From: Thermohalobaculum sp039026375
GTDB lineage: Bacteria > Pseudomonadota > Alphaproteobacteria > Rhodobacterales > Rhodobacteraceae
Reading direction: 5' to 3'
Assembly (NCBI GenBank): GCA_039026375.1
Contig: JBCCML010000008.1
Coordinates: 1 to 64,000 of the forward strand
Length of the DNA: 64,000 nucleotides
Position numbers and translations under genes: made by a program. This document shows positions 1 through 7,339 of this stretch, piece after piece. The notes under the pieces are model-generated. The model made no database searches. It was not told the DNA's origin and saw nothing but the letters and a program-made list of their open reading frames with translations. Numbering within the stretch: the first letter of the stretch is position 1; the number at the start of each line of letters is the position of its first letter.

Positions 1-2
1 CA

Positions 3-44
3 GGAAGGACATTACCAATAGAGGTTGTTCTGGTAAGACCTTCC
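3..44. repeat. Imperfect inverted repeat at window edge
   Basis: GGAAGG at 3-8 pairs with CCTTCC at 39-44, and TTACCA at 12-17 pairs with TGGTAA at 31-36, leaving a 13-base loop. The right arm also reads TGGTAAGACC, which resembles half of the operator motif of FadR-subfamily GntR regulators. No T-run follows, so it does not look like an intrinsic terminator. It lies downstream of fabI and may belong to a gene outside the window. Confidence 0.35.
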
Positions 45-180
45 TTCAAGTGAAATGCTCGGTTTGGCGGGGCCTGGACGGCAGCGTAAGGCCGCCGTCA
101 GGCGGTCTGACGCGGGCGGAAGGATGGGGCGATATAGGCGGGAAGACCGGTTGAGCGGCTCTAGTACGGACGGGTGGCCG

Positions 181-972
181 CTAGCCCAGGTTGTCCAGTT
201 GAGCCATACCAAGGGCGTGGTAGCCACCATCGACGAACATCACATCGCCCGTCGTTGACGCGCCAAGGTCCGATAGCAGGTAGACCGCCGCGCCGCCCAC
301 ATGTTCCAGTGCCGCGTTCTTGCGCATGGGCGCGTTTTCTTCCGTGGCCTTGAACACCCGTCTGGCACCGCCCACGGCCGATCCGGCCAGCGTTCGCATT
401 GGGCCGGGGCTGATCGCATTGACCCGAATGCCCTGCGGTCCCAGGTCGTTCGCCAGATAGCGCACCGATGCCTCCAGTGCCGCCTTGGCGACGCCCATCA
501 CGTTGTAGTTCGGCATCACCCTCTGGGCGCCCAAATAGGTCATCGTCACCAGCGCGCCGCCATTGGGCATCAGCGCCGCGGCCCTTCGCGAGACGTCGAC
601 GAATGAGTAGCACGAGATATCCATCGAGCGCAGGAAGTTCGCCCGGGTGGTATCTGCATACCGCCCGGCCAGCTCGTTCTTGTCCGAATAGGCGATTGCG
701 TGGACCACGAAGTCCAGGCTGCCCCATTCATCGGCCAACGCACCGAACGCCGCATCCATCGACGCCTCGTCCTGGACATCGGCGTTCATCACATGGGTCG
801 AGCCGACGCTGTCGGCCAGGGGGCGCACCCGCTTTTCGAAGGCATCGCCCTGATAGGTAAAGGCCAGCTCCGCCCCCTGGTCGGCCAGTGCCCGTGCACA
901 ACCCCAGGCGATCGAGTGATCGTTGGCCACGCCCATGACCAGGCCGCGCTTGCCTTTCATCAGGGTGTTCAT
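181..972 (-). CDS. fabI: Enoyl-[acyl-carrier-protein] reductase (FabI)
   Basis: Short-chain dehydrogenase-fold enoyl-ACP reductase, the last reduction of each cycle of type II fatty acid synthesis. The 263-residue length matches the family. The N-terminal nucleotide-binding region (about residues 8-25) has the FabI form with GVANDHSIAWG. The catalytic pattern is visible: Tyr146, Tyr156 and Lys163 (YNVMGVAK), followed by the ISPGPMRT segment. It is the last gene of fabA-fabB-204 aa gene-fabI; its ATG overlaps the stop of the upstream gene as ATGA, so translation is probably coupled. A second FabI elsewhere in the genome is common in this order but cannot be judged here. Confidence 0.95.
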   Translation of the reverse strand: MNTLMKGKRGLVMGVANDHSIAWGCARALADQGAELAFTYQGDAFEKRVRPLADSVGSTHVMNADVQDEASMDAAFGALADEWGSLDFVVHAIAYSDKNELAGRYADTTRANFLRSMDISCYSFVDVSRRAAALMPNGGALVTMTYLGAQRVMPNYNVMGVAKAALEASVRYLANDLGPQGIRVNAISPGPMRTLAGSAVGGARRVFKATEENAPMRKNAALEHVGGAAVYLLSDLGASTTGDVMFVDGGYHALGMAQLDNLG

Positions 973-1583
973 AGCAATTCCTTCGGTCCGGGCGACGCCA
1001 ATTTGTCCAGATCAAACCGATAGGCCGCCGCCACATCCGCATCGTCGTAATGACGGTTCACACCATAACCGGTCAGGTGCCACGCATAGGTGCTGATCGC
1101 GAGATACGCATAGCTGTCGGGCTTGCCGAAGATCTTCTCTGAAAGTTCCCTGGGCCGACTGTCATCTACCCACTCGCTGGTCCGCCGGTTCAAGCGCATG
1201 CCGCTGGCACACTTGTCGGCAAAGTCATGGAATTCCTGCGGAACGTCGCCTTTCAGATGCATCTTGGACTCGGCCAAGGCAACTGACCATGCCAACCTTC
1301 CCTGGCTCCGGTAGACCAGCTCTTCAAAACTGACCGTGTCATAGGCACGGTACGAAATGATAACGTAGTTTGCCGACGCCGCCTTCACAGCCTCTGCTAC
1401 CGGCTTCGGCGGGTCTACCCCTGTAAAATTCAGAATCGTCCAATCACACCCGTGGAGCTTTAGGATCCAATTGCCAAACCGATCCAATTCGGAGAACTGC
1501 GCACTAACCGCAGACAGTCCGACGAGCTTAGCCATCGCTTCGGGGCCCGATTGCATGGCGATGTAGTTGAGCTTGTTGCCCAT
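969..1583 (-). CDS. Unknown 204 aa protein inside the fabA-fabB-fabI operon
   Basis: Not recognised. It has 204 residues, no signal peptide and no membrane segment. It is rich in aromatic residues, with patches such as HGCDWTILNFTG and YLAISTYAWHLTGYG, and ends in a charged tail. The start is 4 bases after the fabB stop and the stop overlaps the fabI start as ATGA, so it is tightly built into the operon. In the Rhodobacterales genomes I know, fabB and fabI are usually adjacent, so it looks like an insertion or a lineage-specific gene. The mixed hydrophobic and aromatic make-up suggests a small folded cytoplasmic protein. A role linked to unsaturated fatty acid synthesis is inferred only from position. 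Confidence 0.75.
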   Translation of the reverse strand: MGNKLNYIAMQSGPEAMAKLVGLSAVSAQFSELDRFGNWILKLHGCDWTILNFTGVDPPKPVAEAVKAASANYVIISYRAYDTVSFEELVYRSQGRLAWSVALAESKMHLKGDVPQEFHDFADKCASGMRLNRRTSEWVDDSRPRELSEKIFGKPDSYAYLAISTYAWHLTGYGVNRHYDDADVAAAYRFDLDKLASPGPKELL

Positions 1584-1587
1584 TGGT

Positions 1588-2811
1588 TCAGCCGTGGTAC
1601 CGGCTGAGGGCCAGCGTCGCGTTGGTGCCGCCGAACCCGAAGCTGTTCGACAGCACCGTGTCTAGCCCCGCATTGTCGACGCGGCTGGTGGCGATTTCCG
1701 ATGGGTCGATCGCCGGGTCCAGGTCCTGCACATTGGCCGAGGCCGCGATGAAGTCGCCTTCCAGCATCAGGATCGAGTAGATCGCCTCCTGCACCCCGGT
1801 GGCGCCCAGCGAATGCCCGGTCAGCGATTTGGTGGACGAGATCGGTGCCAGTTCTTCGCCGAAGACGCGTCTGCAAGCCTCGACTTCGGTCACATCGCCC
1901 GCGGGCGTCGAGGTCCCGTGTGCATTGATGTAGCTGACCTTGTGGTCGCCCAGCGTCGCCACAGCCTGGCGCATCGACCGCTCGCCGCCCTCGCCCGACG
2001 GCGCCACCATGTCGTAGCCGTCCGAGGTGGCGCCATAGCCCGTGACTTCTGCGTAGATCTTGGCTCCGCGGGCCTTGGCGCGCTCCAACTCCTCCAGCAC
2101 CACGACACCGGCGCCACCTGCGATGACGAACCCGTCGCGGTTGGCGTCGAAGGCGCGGGACGCGGTGGTCGGCGCGTCGTTGTACTTCGAGGACATCGCG
2201 CCCATGGCGTCGAACAGGCAGCTTAGCGTCCAATCGACCTCCTCGCCGCCGCCGGCAAAGACGATGTCTTGCTTGCCAAACTGGATCTGTTCCACCCCGT
2301 TGCCGATGCAGTGGGCGGACGTCGAACAGGCCGAGGTGATCGAGTAATTCACGCCCTTGATCTTGAAAGGCGTCGCCAGGCAGGCCGAGTTTGTCGACGA
2401 CATACCCCGCGTCACCATGAAAGGGCCCATCCGCTTGGGCGAGCCTTTTTCGATGACGATCTTGTGCGCCTGGAACAGGTTCTTGGTCGACGGCCCGCCC
2501 GAGCCCATGATGATCCCGGTCCGCTCGTTCGACACTTCGCCTTCGCCCAGCCCGCTATCGGCGACCGCCTGTTGCATGGCGATGTAGTTATACGCCGCCC
2601 CGTCGCCCATGAATCGCAATTGGCGCTTGTCGACCGCCTCGGTCAGGTCAATCTGCGGTACGCCGTGCACCTGGCAGCGAAAGCCATGCTCGGCATAGTC
2701 GTCGGCGAACGAGATCCCGGATTTGCCTTCACGCAGCGATGCGGTGACTTCCTGGGCGGAATTCCCGATGGATGAGATGATGCCGATCCCGGTGATGACG
2801 ACGCGGCGCAT
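1588..2811 (-). CDS. fabB: Beta-ketoacyl-ACP synthase I (FabB)
   Basis: Elongating condensing enzyme that extends unsaturated acyl-ACP in the FabA/FabB route. The 407 residues cover the full thiolase fold. The Cys-His-His triad is seen at Cys162 (ACSTSAHC), His298 (NAHGTSTPAGD) and His333 (GHSLGA), with the conserved Lys328. Pairing directly downstream of fabA identifies it as FabB rather than FabF; the true FabF is near 46-47 kb. The start ATG at 2811 opens with MRRVVITG, the usual family N-terminus. It is co-transcribed with fabA upstream and the 204 aa gene and fabI downstream. Confidence 0.95.
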   Translation of the reverse strand: MRRVVITGIGIISSIGNSAQEVTASLREGKSGISFADDYAEHGFRCQVHGVPQIDLTEAVDKRQLRFMGDGAAYNYIAMQQAVADSGLGEGEVSNERTGIIMGSGGPSTKNLFQAHKIVIEKGSPKRMGPFMVTRGMSSTNSACLATPFKIKGVNYSITSACSTSAHCIGNGVEQIQFGKQDIVFAGGGEEVDWTLSCLFDAMGAMSSKYNDAPTTASRAFDANRDGFVIAGGAGVVVLEELERAKARGAKIYAEVTGYGATSDGYDMVAPSGEGGERSMRQAVATLGDHKVSYINAHGTSTPAGDVTEVEACRRVFGEELAPISSTKSLTGHSLGATGVQEAIYSILMLEGDFIAASANVQDLDPAIDPSEIATSRVDNAGLDTVLSNSFGFGGTNATLALSRYHG

Positions 2812-2860
2812 GGCGGGGCTCCCTTCTGGCGTCCAGGCCCCTCAGGACCAGACGGCGGAT

Positions 2861-3379
2861 TTAGGCCTTCACGGCGTCCATGAACAGCCCTACCCGCATG
2901 TCTTTTGTTTGGTAGATCACCTGGCCATCCAGCTCGACCGTGCCGTCGGCGATGCCCATTTTCAGCTTGCGGTCGATCACCCGCTTCAGGTTGACCGTGT
3001 AGCGCAACAGCTTGGCGGCTGGGGTGACCATGCCGGACAACTTGACCTCGCCTACGCCCAGGGCGCGGCCGCGGCCAGGCATGCCCATCCAGCCCAGGAA
3101 AAAACCGGTCAGCTGCCACAAACCGTCCAGGCCAAGGCAACCGGGCATGACCGGATCGCCCGGGAAGTGGCATTTGAAGAACCAGCTATCCGGCTTGACC
3201 TCGAACTCGGCAATGACCTGGCCCTTGCCGTCCGGTCCACCATCAACGGTGATCGAGGTGATCCGGTCCAGCATCAGCATTGGCGGTTCCGGCAATTGGG
3301 CGTTCCCCGGGCCGAACAGCTCGCCGCGTGCGCACCGCAACAGATCGGGCAGGTCATAGCTGCTTTTACGATCGGTCAT
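2861..3379 (-). CDS. fabA: 3-hydroxydecanoyl-ACP dehydratase/isomerase (FabA)
   Basis: Dehydrates 3-hydroxydecanoyl-ACP and isomerises trans-2- to cis-3-decenoyl-ACP, the branch point to unsaturated fatty acids. The 172-residue length is normal. The hot-dog-fold active site is seen as His71 (KCHFPGDPVMPG) and Asp85 (CLGLDGLWQL). It is first in the minus-strand operon fabA-fabB-204 aa gene-fabI. The divergent neighbour irr shares a 166-base intergenic region, so iron or haem status could influence this operon; that link is inference. The MTDRKSSYDL start is standard for alphaproteobacterial FabA. Confidence 0.96.
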   Translation of the reverse strand: MTDRKSSYDLPDLLRCARGELFGPGNAQLPEPPMLMLDRITSITVDGGPDGKGQVIAEFEVKPDSWFFKCHFPGDPVMPGCLGLDGLWQLTGFFLGWMGMPGRGRALGVGEVKLSGMVTPAAKLLRYTVNLKRVIDRKLKMGIADGTVELDGQVIYQTKDMRVGLFMDAVKA

Positions 3380-3418
3380 TCGGGCTCTCGTCTACGCAAT
3401 TTCTCTGCACTTGCGCGA

Positions 3419-3447
3419 TCCCTAGCACCCGCTTAGGTGACGCACAA
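3419..3447 (-). promoter_or_regulatory. Possible fabA promoter
   Basis: On the minus strand, TTGTGC (3442-3447) and TAGGGA (3419-3424) are 17 bases apart. They lie about 40 bases upstream of the fabA ATG at 3379. The -10 match is weak, so this is tentative. Confidence 0.3.
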
Positions 3448-3479
3448 GCGCCACGCATGGTGTAAAACGTGCCAAGCCT

Positions 3480-3508
3480 TTGTCAGAATGGAAGTTCTGT
3501 TGTATAGG
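3480..3508 (+). promoter_or_regulatory. Sigma70-like promoter of irr
   Basis: TTGTCA (3480-3485) and TATAGG (3503-3508) are separated by exactly 17 bases. Transcription would start near 3515, downstream of the in-frame TTG at 3480. That argues that the longer reading frame from 3480 is not the translated start of irr. Confidence 0.5.
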
Positions 3509-3545
3509 TGACCCGGAGAGTCGGAATTTTACGGAGCTAGCCGCC

Positions 3546-3974
3546 TTGCTAGAGGACGCGAAAGCAACGGAAGTACGCGCCCAGGCGTGGTTGGCGGGGG
3601 CCGGATTGCGCCCGACTCGCCAGCGTGTGGCACTTGCCGAATTGCTGGTGGGCGATGGACGCGACCGTCACGTCACCGCCGAAAGCCTGTATGCGTCTGC
3701 CTGTGCGGCAGGTGCCTCGGTCTCTTTGGCCACGGTCTATAACACGCTGCGGTCCTTCACCGATGCCGGCCTTGTGGCTGAAATCACGGTGGACGGCACG
3801 CGCAGTTATTTCGACACGCGCACGGACGAACATGCCCACTTCTATTGGGAAGATGACGGCCACCTGACGGACGCGCCGTCTGGTACGGTCTCGTTTTCGT
3901 CGCTGCCCGAGGCGCCGGAAGGGGCCGAGATCAGCCGCGTGGACGTGGTCGTAAAGCTGCGGCGCACGGATTAG
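3546..3974 (+). CDS. irr: Irr-type Fur-family iron response regulator
   Basis: Fur-superfamily transcription factor of the alphaproteobacterial Irr type, which responds to haem and iron supply. The translation has the winged-helix segment LRPTRQRVALAELL, then VSLATVYNTLRSF, then the dimerisation part YFDTRTDEHAHFYWED with its clustered His and acidic residues. I chose TTG at 3546 (142 residues): GGAG lies 9 bases upstream, the length matches Irr, and a good promoter covers the more upstream TTG at 3480, which would give 164 residues with an unconserved extension. The divergent fabA arrangement is familiar from Rhodobacterales. The exact ligand is inferred. Confidence 0.88.
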   Translation: MLEDAKATEVRAQAWLAGAGLRPTRQRVALAELLVGDGRDRHVTAESLYASACAAGASVSLATVYNTLRSFTDAGLVAEITVDGTRSYFDTRTDEHAHFYWEDDGHLTDAPSGTVSFSSLPEAPEGAEISRVDVVVKLRRTD

Positions 3975-4103
3975 GCTGCGCCGCACGATCTAGGCTTCTC
4001 TACGCCGACTTGGCTTTCGCCGGTCTGAGCGACCCACCGTGCTTCTTTTCCCGCTAATGCTTTTCGGCTAACAGCCTGTCATGGTGCGCCTGAATGCACC
4101 GTG

Positions 4104-4140
4104 TTTTCGCCCCGTCTTCTTGCCCCGTTTTCTCGCCCCG
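4104..4140. repeat. Three imperfect 11-13 bp tandem repeats
   Basis: Three copies ending in GCCCCG occur back to back: 4104-4114, 4115-4127 and 4128-4140, each a pyrimidine-rich run followed by GCCCCG. They sit just upstream of the glycosyltransferase gene. They could be a local slippage product; no function is evident. Confidence 0.5.
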
Positions 4141-4172
4141 TGACCGTGTTCTGTGACAATCAAGGCTGAGCC

Positions 4173-5357
4173 ATGGCGACGCGTATCGCATTCCTCAACA
4201 CGCACCCGATCCAGTACTTTGCGCCGATGTATGCGCGTCTGAACCGGGCCGCCGATTTGGATGTGCACGCGTTCTACTTGTCGGATTTTTCCATGCGCGG
4301 GGCGCACGATCCTGGCTTTGGCAAAGCGGTGACATGGGATGTGGACCTGACCGCGGGCTACACGCCCATCTTTATCGACGGCGCGGCCCAGCGCGGCCAG
4401 CCTGGCGGGTTCTTTTCCTATGTCGCACCGAAGATCTGGTCGACGGTGCGCCGGGGCGGCTACGACGCCCTGATCTTTCATGGCTACCGCTTCGCCGCCC
4501 ATAACATCGCGTTGGCGGCCGCCAGATCGATGGGGATCCCTGTCTTCATGCGGGGGGAGACGCATCTGGGATTGTATAGGCCCGGCTGGAAACAGGTGGC
4601 CCGCGATGCGTTCCTGCGCCGGTATCTGAAACTTTTTGCGGGTTATCTGGCCATCAGCAGCCGGAACGCGGAGTACTATCGTTATCTGGGGGCGGCCGAC
4701 GATCAGATCTTTCACGTGCCGTACGCGGTGGACGTCGCCCGCTTTGCGCAAGCGCTGGACGTCTCACCCGACGACCGGGCCCAATTGCGGGCAAGTTGGG
4801 GCGTCACCGATGACCGGCCGGTCATCTTGTTTGCCGCCAAATTCGAGGGGCGCAAGCATCCCGATGATCTGATCCAGGCCTGCAAGTTGTTGGCCGAGCG
4901 CGGTGTGGCGTTCCATCTGGTCCTGGTGGGCTCCGGCGCGTTGGAGGGCAAGCTGCGCGAGATGGCGAAGACGTTGCCCGACGGCACGGTCAGCTTCCCC
5001 GGCTTTGTCAATCAGCAGGATCTGCCGAGGTATTACGGCGCCAGTGAGGTCTTTGTTCTGCCCAGTGTGAACGAGCCATTCGGCCTGGCGGTCAACGAGG
5101 CCATGGCCGCGGGTCTGCCCATCGTGCTGACGCGCGAGATCGGGTGCGTGCCCGATCTGTTGCGCGAGGGCGTGAACGGTCAGGGGTTCGACAGCCGCGA
5201 TATCGCGGGGCTGGCCGATGCGCTGGAGGCGGTGATTGGCGATCCAGCGCGGCAGGCAGCCATGTCCCAGGCCAGCAGGGACCTGATCGCGACGTGGGAT
5301 TTCGATGCCTGTTTGGCGGGGGTGCGCACCGCCCTGAAGGCCGTCGGCAAGCTTTAA
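4173..5357 (+). CDS. Glycosyltransferase family 4 protein
   Basis: 394-residue GT-B-fold glycosyltransferase. The N-terminal half starts with the beta-strand IAFLNTHPIQYFAP, and the C-terminal half carries the GT4 features: the strand PVILFAAKFEGRKHPDDL, the loop LVLVGSGALEGKL, and the nucleotide-sugar EX7E motif in EPFGLAVNEAMAAGLP. No signal peptide is present, so a cytosolic or peripheral membrane enzyme acting in polysaccharide or glycolipid synthesis is likely. It stands alone between irr and two small secreted genes, so donor and acceptor cannot be guessed. ATG at 4173 is the only good start; a short tandem repeat lies upstream. Confidence 0.88.
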   Translation: MATRIAFLNTHPIQYFAPMYARLNRAADLDVHAFYLSDFSMRGAHDPGFGKAVTWDVDLTAGYTPIFIDGAAQRGQPGGFFSYVAPKIWSTVRRGGYDALIFHGYRFAAHNIALAAARSMGIPVFMRGETHLGLYRPGWKQVARDAFLRRYLKLFAGYLAISSRNAEYYRYLGAADDQIFHVPYAVDVARFAQALDVSPDDRAQLRASWGVTDDRPVILFAAKFEGRKHPDDLIQACKLLAERGVAFHLVLVGSGALEGKLREMAKTLPDGTVSFPGFVNQQDLPRYYGASEVFVLPSVNEPFGLAVNEAMAAGLPIVLTREIGCVPDLLREGVNGQGFDSRDIAGLADALEAVIGDPARQAAMSQASRDLIATWDFDACLAGVRTALKAVGKL

Positions 5358-5423
5358 GCTTTTGACGCAGGGGGCCCACCAGCAGGGCCCAGCAGGCCCC
5401 ACCATGCGCCCGGCGGGATAGCG

Positions 5424-5819
5424 TCAGCCGCCCGTGCCCGGCAGGGAAGAAATCGCGGCCGAGCAGCCCACACTGATCGTCTCGCCGTTCGCCTTCAGGC
5501 ACTGCAACACCCGGCCGCCACCCGGCGCGATGTCGCCGCAGAACTCGGCGATGTCCTCGCCGCAGGCCGCATAGGTGGCCTGCATCCGGTCGAAAACCCG
5601 CTCCAGCAACAGGGCCACCGGCTCGGTCGCGGCGTGGCACTGATCGCTCAGCACGCTGTTATGGGCGTAGAGACAGGCCGAGATCCGCCCCTCGCCCGGT
5701 TCGACATTGGCGCACAATTCTTCGATGTCAGTGCCGCAGGCCTCGAACAGGCCTTGGGATTGGGCGGTTGCGGGGATCGCCATAGCGGCGGCCAGCAGCA
5801 GTGCGGGTAGTTTGCGCAT
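5424..5819 (-). CDS. Secreted cysteine-rich repeat protein
   Basis: 131-residue protein with a Sec signal peptide (MRKLPALLLAAAMAIPATAQ) and two cysteine-rich repeats of the GLG1-like type. Each repeat has the spacing C-x(3)-I-x(2)-L/F-C ... C-L. The first is near residues 28-63 (ACGTDIEELCANVEPG) and the second near 86-120 (ACGEDIAEFCGDIAPG). The cysteines are probably disulfide-bonded in the periplasm. Its function is unknown. The neighbour downstream of the glycosyltransferase is convergent. A second small secreted gene lies 20 bases upstream on the same strand, so the two may be transcribed together. Confidence 0.8.
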   Translation of the reverse strand: MRKLPALLLAAAMAIPATAQSQGLFEACGTDIEELCANVEPGEGRISACLYAHNSVLSDQCHAATEPVALLLERVFDRMQATYAACGEDIAEFCGDIAPGGGRVLQCLKANGETISVGCSAAISSLPGTGG

Positions 5820-5839
5820 CTTCAGGTCCCTCGCAGCGA

Positions 5840-6211
5840 TCAGGGTTGCACGATGATGTAGACGGTCTCGCCCCCCTCGACGATCGAGCGGTAGTAGACC
5901 GAGCCGCAGCGCCAGTGGACATAGCCGTTGATCGAGATGCGCACACAGTTGCCCGGCAGGGTCCGGATATAGCTGTTACGCCGGTTCACGCGCCGGGTCG
6001 TCCGGCGGGCGGTGCGCCGCGCCGTGCGGCGGGCGACGCCGCGGTCCACCACCAGTGTCAGCGCGCCGTCGGCGTTGGGCTGGATCTCCGGCAGCGTGGT
6101 GACAGGTGCGGGCGGCGCTGTGAGGTCTAGGGTGACGCTGGACCCCGATGACGGGGCGGCTGCGATGACGCCACCGATCGCGGCGGACAAAAGAATGGGG
6201 GCGAGGCGCAT
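5840..6211 (-). CDS. Small secreted basic protein of unknown function
   Basis: 123-residue protein with an N-terminal signal peptide (MRLAPILLSAAIGGVIAAAP). A central run of Arg-Arg-Thr units (about residues 61-78, ARRTARRTARRTTRR) is followed by a tyrosine-rich C-terminus ending in YYRSIVEGGETVYIIVQP with two cysteines. The Arg repeat is coded by degenerate triplets, so it probably grew by slippage. I do not recognise the family. The Shine-Dalgarno sequence lies inside a 7-bp hairpin, listed separately, which may control translation. It is likely co-transcribed with the cysteine-rich repeat gene downstream. Confidence 0.75.
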   Translation of the reverse strand: MRLAPILLSAAIGGVIAAAPSSGSSVTLDLTAPPAPVTTLPEIQPNADGALTLVVDRGVARRTARRTARRTTRRVNRRNSYIRTLPGNCVRISINGYVHWRCGSVYYRSIVEGGETVYIIVQP

Positions 6212-6217
6212 CGGGAT

Positions 6218-6244
6218 CTCCTCCGCTGAAACGAGGCGCGGAGG
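6218..6244 (-). promoter_or_regulatory. Hairpin that sequesters the ribosome binding site
   Basis: CCTCCGC and GCGGAGG form a perfect 7-bp stem (6220-6226 with 6238-6244) with an 11-base loop. On the minus-strand transcript the GGAGGAG Shine-Dalgarno of the 5840-6211 gene is in the 3' arm, just upstream of the ATG. Such a structure could act as a thermosensor or translational switch; that role is inferred. Confidence 0.5.
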
Positions 6245-6312
6245 CTAACATGGTTTGACGATTGAACACAGCAGCGCGCGGCGGCGTCGCCGATTCATCA
6301 AGGATGTGCGGC

Positions 6313-7191
6313 TTACGTGTTGTCCAGGTGCTTAACGTACTCGGCCAGCGCCTCTTCCAGCGTGCGGCTGGTGTCCAGGGTTTGCCGGGTCTCCTGCGCG
6401 AAGGGGGTCTTGGCCAGCAACGCGAAGATATCGGCGGCCCCGCGGTGAAACCCGTCTGTGACGCCGGCATCGGCGAAGGTGGCGGCGATCTCCTGCATCT
6501 CGGGCACCCAACGCGGGGCATCCGCGGGCAGGAAGGGCACGCGCCCCCGCATGGCCTGAAGCTGGGCAGACTGCGAATAGTCCAATTCGGAGAGCAGGGG
6601 CTCCAGCACGCCCTGGCGTGCCGCGGTCAACAGCAGCGCAGTCTGCAGGGTCCAAACCCCCTTGGTGCCCGCGGCGTAGACCATCTTGAGCGCAGAGGCC
6701 GCGCCTATGTCCTCGCCGATCTGCACGACTTTGATTGCATCCGAGTTCAGCGCCTCCATAGCCGTGCAGTCAGGGCCGGAGACATAGAAGCGCGTGGGCG
6801 GCGTCTTGATCGGGTTAAGCCCGATGATCCCGCAATCGATGAACGGGGTATCGTCGGGCAGGGCGGCCTGCACGTCGCGGGTCGTCATGGGAGAGATGGC
6901 GTTGCAATCGACATAGGTGGGCCTGGTCCCGGTTGCCTGCATGGCCGCAGCCAAATCCCGCGCCTGGCCTACGGCACGGTCGGGCGGCACGATCGAGAGG
7001 ATCAAGCCCGCCTCTGCCACGGTGTTCTGGATCGACCCGGCATCCCGGATGCCCGCGACGTCCGCCAGGCCGCGGGTGTGCGCCGAGCGGCCCTCCAACG
7101 CGGTGATGACATCGTGGCCGCGGGCGATCAGCGCCTGGCCGACACCGTGGCCCATATCGCCGGGCATCAGGATTGCAATGGGTTTGGTCAT
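6313..7191 (-). CDS. NAD(P)-dependent oxidoreductase, DUF1932-type
   Basis: 292-residue beta-hydroxyacid-dehydrogenase-like enzyme. The N-terminal Rossmann fold begins with MPGDMGHGVGQALIARGHDV, where the usual GxGxMG loop has become PGDMGHG. The helical C-terminal part, with SALKMVYAAGTKGVW and the conserved Lys, resembles DUF1932 proteins. ATG at 7191 was chosen because GGGGAGC precedes it and the Rossmann fold starts at once; the open frame extends upstream only in GC-rich noise. It lies next to a second dehydrogenase and a gamma-glutamyltransferase on the same strand, which suggests a small-acid catabolic set. The substrate is unknown. Confidence 0.82.
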   Translation of the reverse strand: MTKPIAILMPGDMGHGVGQALIARGHDVITALEGRSAHTRGLADVAGIRDAGSIQNTVAEAGLILSIVPPDRAVGQARDLAAAMQATGTRPTYVDCNAISPMTTRDVQAALPDDTPFIDCGIIGLNPIKTPPTRFYVSGPDCTAMEALNSDAIKVVQIGEDIGAASALKMVYAAGTKGVWTLQTALLLTAARQGVLEPLLSELDYSQSAQLQAMRGRVPFLPADAPRWVPEMQEIAATFADAGVTDGFHRGAADIFALLAKTPFAQETRQTLDTSRTLEEALAEYVKHLDNT

Positions 7192-7339
7192 GGGATGCTC
7201 CCCGGTTTTGGTGGTCGGCCCACCCGTCGCCAATGTCGCTCGGAGTTGCGTTCGGCGCGCCATCGGTCCGAGCGACGACAGCGACGGCGCAACAATGGCG
7301 ACCCCCCGGCCCCCCGAAACCGGGGAGCGCTTGGCACGC

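Noticed and set aside
3480..3545. N-terminal extension of Irr from TTG 3480
   Set aside because: The segment overlaps a promoter and encodes unconserved residues, including two adjacent Cys.
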